Shown here: positions 12,827 through 20,060 of the stretch, one piece after another
Position numbering within the stretch: the stretch's first letter is position 1
How the letters are laid out: every line of letters starts with the position of its first letter
Virus record (IMG/VR): IMGVR_UViG_3300046007_003204
Span: 1-31,118 of that record
DNA: 31,118 nt
Strand: one strand, 5' to 3'
Origin: a virus
The notes under the pieces: generated by a model
Database searches by the model: none
What the model was told of the DNA's origin: nothing
What the model saw: only the letters and a program-made list of their open reading frames with translations
Program-made: the position numbers and the translations under genes

Positions 12827-13564
12827 ATGCCGAGAGCAACGAAAAAGACACGCGCAGCCAATGGTGCAAATTCACATCTGAATTCATCATCAAATAATAC
12901 ACCAGCTTCTCCACCAAAACCTTTCGTTCTCAAGCATATTGTTCCAATAACTCAAACCCAATCCGAATTCTTCAAGGCGTATGAAGATGGCAAACAGATA
13001 TTCATGAATGGATATGCTGGAACAGGTAAGACGTATATTGCGCTTGCTCGGGCTCTTCGAGACGTTGAATCTGAAAATTCAAAATTCAAGAAAGTGGCAA
13101 TTGTTCGTAGCGCTGTGGAAGTTCGGTCGATTGGAGCATTACCAGGAACCGAAGAAGATAAGCTCGGGCCATTTGAATTGCCTTATGTGGCGATCTGTGA
13201 AGAACTGTATGGATGCAGAAATGCTTACGATCGTCTGAAGCGAGAAGGAACTATTGAATTCATCCCGACTTCGTTCATTCGTGGCCGCACTCTGAATGAT
13301 ATGATCGTCATCGTGGACGAATCAAGCAACCTGTCGATGCATGAGCTAGATTCAGTCATCACGCGTCTGGGAAAGAATTCCAGAATCATTTTCTGCGGCG
13401 ATCATCGTCAATCCGATCTCACGAAAGATTCAGAACGCCAAGGCTACGTGAAATTCGAGAAGATCATCGAGCGCATGCAATCGTTTGTGTTCCTGGAATT
13501 TACAGCATCAGACATCGTGCGCGGACCATTGGTCAAAGAATATCTTATCGCATCAAACCAATAA
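12827..13564 (+). CDS. phoH: PhoH-like ATPase
   Basis: 245 residues from the ATG at 12827 (CGGAG nine bases upstream; an in-frame TTG lies at 12818). A low-complexity Ala/Ser/Asn/Pro tail of about 35 residues precedes the ATPase core: Q motif-like TQTQSEFF, Walker A GYAGTGKT (62-69), Walker B IVIVDESSN and the sensor CGDHRQSDL. PhoH proteins are helicase-like ATPases frequent in large phages; an RNA-related role is proposed but not settled. The structured RNA element at 13565 begins directly after its stop codon. Confidence 0.85.
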   Translation: MPRATKKTRAANGANSHLNSSSNNTPASPPKPFVLKHIVPITQTQSEFFKAYEDGKQIFMNGYAGTGKTYIALARALRDVESENSKFKKVAIVRSAVEVRSIGALPGTEEDKLGPFELPYVAICEELYGCRNAYDRLKREGTIEFIPTSFIRGRTLNDMIVIVDESSNLSMHELDSVITRLGKNSRIIFCGDHRQSDLTKDSERQGYVKFEKIIERMQSFVFLEFTASDIVRGPLVKEYLIASNQ

Positions 13565-13623
13565 TTTCGCTTTACCTCTGAACGAAAAGGAGGTAAGGTG
13601 AATTTGTTGTTCACTTAGCGAAA
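13565..13623 (+). promoter_or_regulatory. Three-way-junction RNA leader with six-codon ORF
   Basis: P1: TTTCGCT (13565-13571) with AGCGAAA (13617-13623). P2: TTACCTC (13572-13578) with GAGGTAA (13590-13596). P3: GTGAA (13598-13602) with TTCAC (13610-13614), extendable by G-U pairs at 13597/13615 and 13603/13609. The helices abut with almost no unpaired junction bases. The P2 loop (AAC at 13581-13583) can pair with GTT in the P3 loop (13606-13608). A perfect AAGGAGG (13587-13593) lies in P2, four bases before GTG (13598), opening a six-codon ORF M-N-L-L-F-T that stops at 13616-13618. The AAAGG site of the next gene overlaps P1, so folding could control it. Confidence 0.5.
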
Positions 13624-13631
13624 GGTTCGTG

Positions 13632-13862
13632 ATGGCTAGGACCACCAAAGAGCAAGATCAGGAATTTTTCGCGAATATGCGAAAGAACTCTGAACCGGCT
13701 GTTCTCGATTTCTTTCGAGGAATGCGATTTATTCGCGGCTGGAATGCTGCTGAAACAGCGCGGAAGCGTCAGATTCTTTCAACCGAAGCTGGCCGACTTG
13801 AAATGATTCGACAGCGCGAACTCAATGATAAACTCCCACCGGAAGGGCCGATGACAGCATGA
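13632..13862 (+). CDS. Hypothetical helical protein, 76 aa
   Basis: ATG at 13632, six bases after AAAGG; a GTG at 13629 is the alternative. The protein is highly charged and helical (TKEQDQEFFANMRKN, then AAETARKRQIL and RLEMIRQREL). No family recognised. Its ribosome site overlaps the 3' strand of the three-way-junction element, and its end overlaps the DNA ligase start by ATGA. Confidence 0.6.
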   Translation: MARTTKEQDQEFFANMRKNSEPAVLDFFRGMRFIRGWNAAETARKRQILSTEAGRLEMIRQRELNDKLPPEGPMTA

Positions 13863-14971
13863 TTGAAACCTATCCCACTCTCTACAAGAGAGACTCAAAC
13901 GGTAATATTCGCGAATGGCGTCTAGAACGTCAAGGTGCTGAATATCGCACTGTTTCGGGCGTTCAGAATGGTCAAGCTGTGACTTCTGAATGGAAGTCTG
14001 CTGAGGCTAAGGGTATTGGCAAGGCTCATCGAGACGCCGAAACTCAGGCTCAGATGGAAATTTCTTCCATCTATAAGAAGCGGCTTGAGAACGACTATCA
14101 CGAGTCGATTAATACTATAGATCAACCCATTCGGTTCAATCCCATGCTGGCTGCGAAATATGAAGGATGGGTCGGTCCCTGCTATTCTCAGCCGAAACTC
14201 GACGGCATCCGCTGCATCGCGAATTCTCGCGGACTCTGGAGCAGGAACGGTAAACTGATTCGGGGAGCTCCTCATATTTACGACGCTCTGGTGGAATTCT
14301 TTCAAGAGTATCCGGACGCGATTCTGGACGGCGAGCTGTATAATCATCAGCTCAAGGACAATTTCAATCAGATCGTATCCTGTGTGAAAAAGCAGAAGCC
14401 TACTCCGGAAGATCTGAAGCTGTCGGCTTCTCTGGTTCAATATCATGTCTACGATTTAGCATCTTCCGAAGATGATTCATTCAGAGATAGATGGGATTGG
14501 TTGTTCCACGAACTAGAATACCGCAATGAACTTTTTGCGTATGTTCATACTGTTAGAACCGCATTTCACGAAACTGAATCTGATCTAGACGAAACCTACA
14601 CGTTGTTCCTTCAAGATGGTTACGAAGGTCAAATGGTTCGTCTGGACGTTCCGTATGAAAACAAGCGAACCAAAGCTCTTCTGAAGCGCAAGGAATTCAT
14701 CGACGAAGAGTTCCCGCTTGTATCAATCAACGAGGGTATCGGGAATTGGGGTGGAGTTGCAAAGTCTGTGACTTGTTCGCTACCGAACGGTGATACTTTC
14801 AATGCGGGTATCAAAGGAAACTGGGAAGCTGGAAAAGAGCTCCTTGGTAAAGATGCCGAATTTAGTAAGGTAACTGTCCGTTATCAAAATCTGACGCCCG
14901 ATGGCATTCCTCGGTTTGGTATTGCTGTCAAATTCTGGGATAAAGAGGCTGCTGCACTTGACCGAGCTTGA
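13859..14971 (+). CDS. ATP-dependent DNA ligase
   Basis: 370 residues. Nucleotidyltransferase motifs in order are I at SQPKLDGIR (adenylated Lys113), Ia/III around WSRNGKLI and ILDGELY (157-161), IV in DGYEGQMVR, and V in ALLKRKEF. A C-terminal OB-like region ends with VRYQNLTPDGIPRFG. The first 90 residues (REWRLERQGAEYRTVSG, then EWKSAEAKGIGKAHRDAETQA) look like a WGR-type nucleic-acid-binding domain, an arrangement found in other phage ligases. The enzyme seals nicks in replication and repair. Coupled to the gene before it by ATGA. Confidence 0.85.
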   Translation: MIETYPTLYKRDSNGNIREWRLERQGAEYRTVSGVQNGQAVTSEWKSAEAKGIGKAHRDAETQAQMEISSIYKKRLENDYHESINTIDQPIRFNPMLAAKYEGWVGPCYSQPKLDGIRCIANSRGLWSRNGKLIRGAPHIYDALVEFFQEYPDAILDGELYNHQLKDNFNQIVSCVKKQKPTPEDLKLSASLVQYHVYDLASSEDDSFRDRWDWLFHELEYRNELFAYVHTVRTAFHETESDLDETYTLFLQDGYEGQMVRLDVPYENKRTKALLKRKEFIDEEFPLVSINEGIGNWGGVAKSVTCSLPNGDTFNAGIKGNWEAGKELLGKDAEFSKVTVRYQNLTPDGIPRFGIAVKFWDKEAAALDRA

Positions 14972-15149
14972 AGAAAGATTCCCGAACGTTCGCGATTGGT
15001 ATGAGAATGGTCTCGATCAAGAAGCATTCGAGGTGCTGTTCGATTACTACTGTTTTGAACTTCACGAGATGCCGTATGGGACGGCGAAAGCGAGGACTGG
15101 TGATCCCTACAACTGGATCGCTGATCGTTTAGAAGAGGAGTTAGGATAA
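14958..15149 (+). CDS. Hypothetical acidic protein, 63 aa
   Basis: TTG at 14958 with GAGG nine bases upstream is the best start, overlapping the ligase end by 14 bases. Longer versions run far into the ligase frame. The protein is acidic (DWYENGLDQEAFEVLFDYYCFELHEMP in short pieces) and ends with NWIADRLEEELG. No family recognised. Confidence 0.55.
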   Translation: MTELEERFPNVRDWYENGLDQEAFEVLFDYYCFELHEMPYGTAKARTGDPYNWIADRLEEELG

Positions 15150-15433
15150 TGCCATACGCGCTGAGACGAACCCGAGACGATATGGGTGACTCCGGAACAA
15201 TGTCTTTGGCTTTATGGCCAGGCCCTGGTGATCAAGTTGATCATGAACATGATGCCTATCCGAGAGTTGGTGTCGCGATGAGAGTCGGCAGTCTGTATTC
15301 TCGATCATATTCTAATCAAGACTGGTGGCAGACAACGTTAATCACTGAAATTTTAGAAGAACGCGAAACCGAAAATGGTCGCTATGTCCGGTTCAAAACT
15401 GGAAATTCGGAATATGAATGGGAAAAATTCTGA
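15149..15433 (+). CDS. Hypothetical protein, 94 aa
   Basis: Coupled by TAATG. A Gly/Pro-rich first half (LALWPGPGDQVDHEHD) is followed by a strand-rich second half with VGVAMRVGSLYSRSY and DWWQTTLITEIL, and an ending TGNSEYEWEKF. It looks like a small beta-barrel of the type seen in several short phage proteins. Function unknown. Confidence 0.6.
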   Translation: MPYALRRTRDDMGDSGTMSLALWPGPGDQVDHEHDAYPRVGVAMRVGSLYSRSYSNQDWWQTTLITEILEERETENGRYVRFKTGNSEYEWEKF

Positions 15434-15434
15434 A

Positions 15435-15641
15435 ATGGTAATCTGGAAATGGGATAAAGCTGCTGTTCACGAAACAGTCTCGGGATTCGAAGAGTCCGAT
15501 GATCTGAAATTGCTTGCAGCCTGGAAGAATAATTCGGATGAAGAAATCAAACAACGATACTTTTCTAGATGGAGTGAAATAGATAAAGACGTGTTCCCTA
15601 GACTAATCAAACTCAGAAACATTCAAATTGGAGAAAACTAA
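15435..15641 (+). CDS. Hypothetical protein, 68 aa
   Basis: The ATG at 15435 follows the previous stop by one base; an in-frame ATG at 15414 is possible. The protein is helical and charged (SDDLKLLAAWKNNSDEEIKQRYF, then SEIDKDVFPRLIKL). Its TAA overlaps the next ATG (TAATG). No family recognised. Confidence 0.5.
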   Translation: MVIWKWDKAAVHETVSGFEESDDLKLLAAWKNNSDEEIKQRYFSRWSEIDKDVFPRLIKLRNIQIGEN

Positions 15642-15802
15642 TGAATCAAAAATACCAAAATGCTCGTGGATACACTGCAGTTATCATCGCCGAAAACGCA
15701 GAACGAGTTCTCTATCGTTCGTTCGAAGAGAAACTAATGCTTCAAGAATGGGGTTCGGTTTCTCCGAAATTCTTCTTTGATAACTGGTCGCCAGCCACAT
15801 GA
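15641..15802 (+). CDS. Hypothetical protein, 53 aa
   Basis: Accepted because both ends overlap neighbours exactly (TAATG before, ATGA after) and TTGGAGAAAAC gives a ribosome site. It has a short strand-helix pattern GYTAVIIAENAERVLYRSFEEK and a Trp/Phe-rich tail. Function unknown. Confidence 0.55.
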   Translation: MNQKYQNARGYTAVIIAENAERVLYRSFEEKLMLQEWGSVSPKFFFDNWSPAT

Positions 15803-16095
15803 AATCCGTCGATAAGGATCTTTTGCGGATTAGTCTTCAAGACCTTTATGAAGGTGTGAAGGTCTACGTCGACGACGGATTTGAATGTATGATGGAAGGT
15901 ATCCATGAAGTTCATTATGACGCACCGTTTAATGATTTTTATGTGGAATGTGAGGAAGGTCATCATTATCTCTCGGGTCAAGTTTGCGAAGATACCGGTG
16001 ATCTAATTGGGGTTTACTTTTTGCTCGATGAGGCGTATGATGATCATCAGCCAACGGAAATGGACGAGTGGTTAGATTTCGACCCTGATTGCTAA
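15799..16095 (+). CDS. Hypothetical acidic protein, 98 aa
   Basis: Coupled by ATGA. It is strongly acidic (EMDEWLDFDPDC at the end) with a basic N-terminal helix. The middle GFECMMEGIHEVHYDAPFNDFYVE suggests a small beta-sheet. No family recognised. A promoter-like element for the following peptidase gene lies inside it. Confidence 0.55.
   Translation: MKSVDKDLLRISLQDLYEGVKVYVDDGFECMMEGIHEVHYDAPFNDFYVECEEGHHYLSGQVCEDTGDLIGVYFLLDEAYDDHQPTEMDEWLDFDPDC
16013..16041 (+). promoter_or_regulatory. Possible internal promoter (P5)
   Basis: TTTACT (16013-16018), 17-base spacer, TATGAT (16036-16041), within the coding sequence just upstream of the metallopeptidase gene. The -35 and spacer equal those of the other early promoters. 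With no start-region match, it may be a chance hit. Confidence 0.35.
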
Positions 16096-16106
16096 AGGAG
16101 GATTTC

Positions 16107-16526
16107 TTGCGTATTTATGGTGAAGTGAATATAGAAATTCTGGAAGCTGCAAAATTCTTCGCTGAGAAAATGCTGACTCCAGAAGAACGGGAATATCTCG
16201 ATCTGGAAATAAATTGGGCATACGATCCGAATGATGCCGCAGAATGCGTTCTTGAAGATGATGATCTAGCACCGCGCTGTTTCGCAATCAATCTGCATCC
16301 CGCCAATACTGAGCATCATCCCATTCAAGCGCTCGCTCACGAAATGGTTCACGTCCGACAGTATGTCACTGGACAATTGCGTCAGGTCGATGGAACTATG
16401 TATTGGAATGATATGGTCATCGATATGGATACGGTTTCGTACTTTGATCTGCCTTGGGAGATCGAAGCTCATCAATTAGAAGAGGGTCTGTTCGAGGACT
16501 TTCTTTCAGAGGAGGTTATTGTATGA
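16107..16526 (+). CDS. HExxH zinc metallopeptidase-like protein
   Basis: Starts at TTG (16107), five bases after a very strong AAAGGAGG; the upstream in-frame TTG at 16089 precedes that site. 139 residues. The zinc-binding helix is ALAHEMVHVRQY (His78, Glu79, His82), and a later PWEIEAHQLEEG (about 116-127) offers the third ligand. Proteins like this occur in many phages and resemble SprT or gluzincin-type peptidases, but substrates are unknown. The gene end overlaps the next start by ATGA. Confidence 0.65.
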   Translation: MRIYGEVNIEILEAAKFFAEKMLTPEEREYLDLEINWAYDPNDAAECVLEDDDLAPRCFAINLHPANTEHHPIQALAHEMVHVRQYVTGQLRQVDGTMYWNDMVIDMDTVSYFDLPWEIEAHQLEEGLFEDFLSEEVIV

Positions 16527-16819
16527 CTGAAGACGAGGCGAAGACGAAGTGGTGCCCGCATGTGCGAGCAGGCCAGACCTACGAGAACTTCAGCGCTAAT
16601 CGCGACCGCGATGGCACGCTACTCGACTACAAACATACATGCATCGCCTCCGCTTGCATGGCTTGGCGGTGGACTGCCAAACCAGTCGAAGGAAAAGAAA
16701 GTTATCAGAAAGTCGTATACGATAATGAATCAAAATTGCATCGGGGTGTGATAGTTCCCGCTGTGGAAGAAGTTATCGGCGAGGGATATTGCGGCCTAGC
16801 AGGAATTCCAAATGACTAA
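16523..16819 (+). CDS. Cys-rich phage protein, 98 aa
   Basis: ATG after AGAGGAGG, coupled by ATGA. Conserved-looking cysteines lie in KWCPHVR, HTCIASACMAWRW and GYCGLAG, a set that recurs in unannotated phage proteins and may bind zinc. No function known. Confidence 0.65.
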   Translation: MTEDEAKTKWCPHVRAGQTYENFSANRDRDGTLLDYKHTCIASACMAWRWTAKPVEGKESYQKVVYDNESKLHRGVIVPAVEEVIGEGYCGLAGIPND

Positions 16820-16976
16820 GAAATTTCAGGAATCTTTTCAAAAAGAAGATTATCACGATTCAGACGAAATCATTCTTTACGATGGCGATCCAGATTGTGA
16901 TCACGAAATTTACGACAATTTCTATGGGGGTGGCGGAATTAAATGTAAGAAATGTCGTGGGTGGTTTTGTTATTGA
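16812..16976 (+). CDS. Small zinc-ribbon-like protein, 54 aa
   Basis: Overlaps the previous gene by eight bases. After an acidic start come CDHEIYDNFYGGGGIKCKKC and RGWFCY. The Cys/His set (C, H, then CxxC and a final C) is a common small phage zinc-ribbon signature. Function unknown. Two tRNA genes follow within seven bases. Confidence 0.65.
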   Translation: MTKKFQESFQKEDYHDSDEIILYDGDPDCDHEIYDNFYGGGGIKCKKCRGWFCY

Positions 16977-16982
16977 TTAATA

Positions 16983-17057
16983 GCCAGTTAAGCATTTACG
17001 GTGATGCGCTTGCCTTGTAAGCATGAAAATCGGGTTCAAGTCCTGAATCTGGCACCA
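16983..17057 (+). tRNA. tRNA-Thr (anticodon TGT), CCA encoded
   Basis: Acceptor GCCAGTT with ATCTGGC (one T-T mismatch), D-arm GCAT/ATGC with GG in the loop, anticodon stem CTTGC/GCATG with loop CTTGTAA, T-arm TCGGG-TTCAAGT-CCTGA, discriminator A and encoded CCA. It reads ACA threonine codons. Confidence 0.8.
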
Positions 17058-17067
17058 ATTATTTCGC

Positions 17068-17145
17068 GGCCACGTATCCCAATCCGGTAGAGGAAGCGGT
17101 CTTAAAAATCGTTCAGTATGGGTTCGAGTCCCATCGTGGCTACCA
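17068..17145 (+). tRNA. tRNA with anticodon TAA (Leu) but short variable loop, CCA encoded
   Basis: Acceptor GGCCACG with CGTGGCT, weak D-arm (TCC..GGA), anticodon stem AGCGGT/ATCGTT with loop CTTAAAA, five-base variable loop TCAGT, T-arm ATGGG-TTCGAGT-CCCAT, discriminator A, CCA. The anticodon reads UUA leucine. Bacterial leucine tRNAs normally have a long variable arm, so its charging is uncertain. Confidence 0.7.
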
Positions 17146-17164
17146 ATTGAAAGGAATTAACATT

Positions 17165-17344
17165 ATGACTGATGAAGACAAAGAAGTCACTTGGGCTGTT
17201 TATAAAAACTCTTCTGGGACATATTCTATGTTGACTATAGACGATGTCTGTCCGCTGCAGGAAGAAGAAGAGGCGGTCTATTTCGGTCCATTCAAGCAGG
17301 CGCAAGACCTTAAGATTCGCTTGAATTCTTTGCTACGATCCTAG
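17165..17344 (+). CDS. Hypothetical protein, 59 aa
   Basis: The ATG at 17165 follows AAAGGAATTAAC; an in-frame TTG at 17147 touches the tRNA 3' end and is less likely. It is an acidic protein with TWAVYKNSSGTYSMLTIDD, a run of five Glu and a helical tail (FKQAQDLKIRLNSLL). The end overlaps the convergent tail gene by four bases. Function unknown. Confidence 0.55.
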   Translation: MTDEDKEVTWAVYKNSSGTYSMLTIDDVCPLQEEEEAVYFGPFKQAQDLKIRLNSLLRS

Positions 17345-18840
17345 TAGTTCTGTAGATCGAGTGAGCCTCTAGATCCTTTGATCGGAGATATGTTCGGGCT
17401 GAGATTGACCTGCTGATTCGATACGCTACTGTTCGTCGTCGGCGCTGAAATCATAGTTGGTTGTTGAGAGCTCAATGATGTTTGTGTATCAGCGATTTTC
17501 TTCAATCGACGTTTTTCTAACTCTATCACGTCTTTAGTCTGAGCCATTGTTTCGCTTGACATTTTCGGAGTCAGATATTGATTCGCCTTGTCGGCTAACC
17601 ATCCTCCGACATCAGAACCTACAACAGCACCACCAACTCCACCGATAATTCCGCCGCCAATTGCTCCAGCAGCAGTTCCGGCCGGACCCAGTAATGAACC
17701 AAGACCACCGCCGATAAGAGCTCCGCCTTTAGCGCCAACTAATCCGCCAGCAAGACCTCCCGCGACGCCTCCGGCAGTTCCAATTCCTGCGTCCTTTTGA
17801 GATTGACCTTCGTCTCGACGCTGAGAATAATCCATCGCAGCAAGTACCGGAACGGCAGCAACTCCTGCGAATCTTCCTGCTCCGCGCAATAGTCCGGCCG
17901 ATGCTGCACCTGCAGATTTCATCGCTCCACCAAGTCTTCCCAACATAGACGGCGCGGGAGCAGCTGGTGCTCTTTTAATAAATCGACCATCAGGTCCACG
18001 AGGCTGAGGACCTTTCGTTTTTGGTCCTTTAGTGTTGATCGGTTTAGGAGCTTTCTTCCCGAATGGATTTATGATTGGCGGGATTAGCCCACCAGAATCT
18101 TGATTGGCATTCTGTTTCAGAGAGTTCTCGAGTTTCTCGAATGCTTTATCGAAGATTCCTGCTAGCTGTTCGAGAGCTTTGGAACCAAATTCATCGAGGG
18201 TATTGGTTTTGGTTTCTTTTTCATTCTGGTCGTATGCAGAGGTAGGACTCTCACCCGACCCAGAAGCTACGAAATCTTGATCACCAGTTGGCTTGATAAC
18301 TTTAGGATCTTTAAGATTCGATGAAAATGCGTATTGAACAGAAGTTGCATACGATGCAGCAGCAGATTTTCCGGTATCGGCAGATATGCCAGGATTATCA
18401 GTGACATCCGCCGATTTTGATGTTTCTGGAGTGGGCTGCGGTTGTTTTACAATGTTCAGAATTTGCGAGATATCAGTACGAATATCTCCCATGATACTCA
18501 CGAGCCTATTCAGAGGACTCGCAATTTTCTCGGTATTTTCTAAAGACCGAACTCCACCATCATTACTGTTCGGAACATCACGATCTCCTCCGGAAGATCC
18601 TCCGCCTCCTGAACCTTCTTTTTCTTGAATGTAAGATTCTTGATCTCCTAGAGCCCGAACAGCCGAGGAGAAAGCGTATTTCCCCGCAAAATCGGCGAGC
18701 TTTTTACCCAACGTCTTTGGTCGTGCGGGATCTTTACCGTCAGTGGCTTTTTGCAATGGCCCCGCGCTTTGGATCGCTCTTCCGAGTTTTTCTTTGCTTT
18801 CGGAAGAACTATCCTCTCCTCCGAAAAATTTAGGTAACAC
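17341..18840 (-). CDS. Glycine-zipper virion protein, tape-measure-like
   Basis: 499 residues from GTG at 18840, overlapping the previous TAG. Low-complexity linkers (SGGGGSSGG, Pro/Lys-rich PKPINTKGPKTKGPQPRGPDG) surround helical segments (RLVSIMGDIRTDISQILNIV at about 112-131, and KALEQLAGIFDKAFEKLENSL). Residues 353-413 form a long glycine zipper (GGLAGGLVGAKGGALIGGGL type), then WLADKANQYL and a polar tail. This layout is typical of tail tape-measure or membrane-puncturing tail proteins, and the gene follows gp26-type and gp51-position genes in one operon. In T4 the tape measure (gp29) lies downstream of gene 51, which supports but does not prove the call. Confidence 0.45.
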   Translation of the reverse strand: MLPKFFGGEDSSSESKEKLGRAIQSAGPLQKATDGKDPARPKTLGKKLADFAGKYAFSSAVRALGDQESYIQEKEGSGGGGSSGGDRDVPNSNDGGVRSLENTEKIASPLNRLVSIMGDIRTDISQILNIVKQPQPTPETSKSADVTDNPGISADTGKSAAASYATSVQYAFSSNLKDPKVIKPTGDQDFVASGSGESPTSAYDQNEKETKTNTLDEFGSKALEQLAGIFDKAFEKLENSLKQNANQDSGGLIPPIINPFGKKAPKPINTKGPKTKGPQPRGPDGRFIKRAPAAPAPSMLGRLGGAMKSAGAASAGLLRGAGRFAGVAAVPVLAAMDYSQRRDEGQSQKDAGIGTAGGVAGGLAGGLVGAKGGALIGGGLGSLLGPAGTAAGAIGGGIIGGVGGAVVGSDVGGWLADKANQYLTPKMSSETMAQTKDVIELEKRRLKKIADTQTSLSSQQPTMISAPTTNSSVSNQQVNLSPNISPIKGSRGSLDLQNY

Positions 18841-19148
18841 TATTCTTCCCGACCAATGAGAGTTTGATTATTGTTATTATTCGGCACCGGATTCATCGGA
18901 TCATCACCAGCCATACGATTCGCTAAGAATGATCCTATTGATCCGACCTGCAGATTCTCGACTGCGATTCCGCCTAGTCCACCGATAGCAGCGTACGCGA
19001 TAGTTGTGAAAATGAATTCCTTGACATGAATTCCAAAGAATGTGTCTACGATCGCGAGGACGAACATTAGAACAGCACAAAGAATGACGAACAGCCGTTT
19101 GCTTGAAAAGCTACCGCCGTGACCTTGAAGAAACTCCTGCAATCTCAT
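18840..19148 (-). CDS. Two-helix membrane protein in the tail operon, 102 aa
   Basis: ATG follows the previous stop directly. The N-terminus RLQEFLQGHGGSFSSKRLF precedes two membrane helices (VILCAVLMFVLAIVDTFFG and IFTTIAYAAIGGLGGIAV), and the C-terminus is polar and Asn-rich (NPVPNNNNNQT). The topology would fit a holin or a membrane-bound assembly factor. Small proteins with the GSFSSKRL start are seen in other phages without a known role. The position between tail genes suggests late expression. Confidence 0.6.
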   Translation of the reverse strand: MRLQEFLQGHGGSFSSKRLFVILCAVLMFVLAIVDTFFGIHVKEFIFTTIAYAAIGGLGGIAVENLQVGSIGSFLANRMAGDDPMNPVPNNNNNQTLIGREE

Positions 19149-19313
19149 TTACTCCCTAAGCTCCGATTCAACGTACCTTCTTTGGAGTCCAACGTAGATG
19201 TCTCTTTCGAACGGCAACATATTTTCAATTTCAGTTACTGAATATTTAGACTGAATTGCTGACAAATGGAAAATGAGTTGGTAGTAATTGCCCAGCGTAT
19301 TATGACTGAGCAT
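19149..19313 (-). CDS. Small baseplate-hub assembly protein (gp51 position), 54 aa
   Basis: ATG overlaps the gp26-type stop (TGATG). The protein NYYQLIFHLSAIQSKYSVTEI, then ENMLPFERDIYVGLQRRYVES, has the LPFERDIY block I associate with the short gene after gene 26 in T4-like phages, annotated there as baseplate-hub assembly (gp51-like). It may act with the upstream protein as a tail-assembly chaperone pair. The TAA is followed at once by the next ATG. Confidence 0.6.
   Translation of the reverse strand: MLSHNTLGNYYQLIFHLSAIQSKYSVTEIENMLPFERDIYVGLQRRYVESELRE
19243..19250 (-). promoter_or_regulatory. Late-promoter-like element TCTAAATA inside the gp51-position gene
   Basis: The minus strand reads TCTAAATATTC, matching the octamer upstream of head genes. 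It lies within codons for QSKYS and about 95 bases before the membrane-protein start, farther than at other sites, so it could be chance. Confidence 0.3.
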
Positions 19314-20023
19314 CACAGAAAAAAACTTCGGAGTCCTTCTAGAACAATTTCTCGATTGTCGGCTTTGGAGTTTTTGTATTGAATCGTATGAGAGAGTTTC
19401 GGCATGGTACTCCAGAAATTCTCGACAGCCGTCATGGCTTTGGTATCAAAGGAATCAATCCAGTCGATCAATTCTTGTTGAGAATAATTCTGAAGGCTCC
19501 ACATATCATCGGTTTCCGTATTATAGACTGCCTTGATATAACGCGCGACCATTTCAGAAATCTGAACAGGATCGTTTGGATCGAATTTTAGAATGTATTC
19601 TAGATCGTTGATGGTCGGATACGACATTTCCAGGATGAGTTCTTTTGAGATAACGATTTTGTTTGAATGGTTTTCGGGATACTTGACTTTCACATCACCG
19701 ATGTCGAGTTCTAGCTCATAGGTTTTACCGTCTTCCGAATCTTGAATTACGAATTCTACGATGTTTCCGATGGATTTTGAACGGAGTTGTAGGAACAGAT
19801 ATTCCAGATCGAAGATAGTCAGGCTGTTGATATCAGTTTCGTCGGTGATACAGTTTCCTATGATTTGTTTGATCGCTAGAACCAAATCGGCAATATCCTC
19901 ACTCATTTCAGCGATAAGAAGGATCTTTTCTTCCTTGACTGTGAATGGTCTGAAGTGAACAGTTTCGTTATTGGATGGTAGCACAGTCGTGAAAATCGGA
20001 TAAGAAATTTTCGGAAGATTCAT
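19313..20023 (-). CDS. 26: Baseplate hub subunit, T4 gp26-type
   Basis: 236 residues. The N-terminus LPKISYPIFTTVLPSNNETV followed by HFRPFTVKEEKILLIAEMSE is the hallmark of the T4 baseplate-protein family that includes gp26. Downstream ITDETDINSLTIFDLEYLFLQLRSKSIG (in pieces) also fits. The protein takes part in assembling the central hub of the baseplate. T4 gp26 is of similar length (about 208 residues). It heads the minus-strand tail operon; no TCTAAATA motif was seen directly upstream. The start is 74 bases from the divergent gene at 20097. Confidence 0.85.
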   Translation of the reverse strand: MNLPKISYPIFTTVLPSNNETVHFRPFTVKEEKILLIAEMSEDIADLVLAIKQIIGNCITDETDINSLTIFDLEYLFLQLRSKSIGNIVEFVIQDSEDGKTYELELDIGDVKVKYPENHSNKIVISKELILEMSYPTINDLEYILKFDPNDPVQISEMVARYIKAVYNTETDDMWSLQNYSQQELIDWIDSFDTKAMTAVENFWSTMPKLSHTIQYKNSKADNREIVLEGLRSFFL

Positions 20024-20031
20024 ATTTTACC

Positions 20032-20060
20032 TTTTCAATTGAAAGAAAATAACGTATATA
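20032..20060 (+). promoter_or_regulatory. Promoter with palindromic -35 region (P6)
   Basis: TTTTCA (20032-20037), 17-base spacer, TATATA (20055-20060). The -35 lies in a perfect 12-base palindrome TTTCAATTGAAA (20033-20044), in the gap between divergent late (minus) and early (plus) operons, so a dimeric regulator could bind here. An AGGAGG site and the gene at 20097 follow. Confidence 0.45.

Noticed and set aside
12778-12897. 39-codon ORF starting at the stop of the 12530 gene and overlapping the phoH start
   Set aside because: No ribosome site of its own and a composition like the low-complexity PhoH tail read in another frame; PhoH has a well-placed start at 12827.
13571-13599. TTTACC and TAAGGT with a 17-base spacer as a promoter
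   Set aside because: The -10 match is poor and both elements are fully used by the stronger three-way-junction pairing.
17588-17800. Pro/Ala-rich plus-strand ORF
   Set aside because: It is the antisense of the glycine-zipper region; GGC/GCC-rich codons give Pro/Ala on the other strand.
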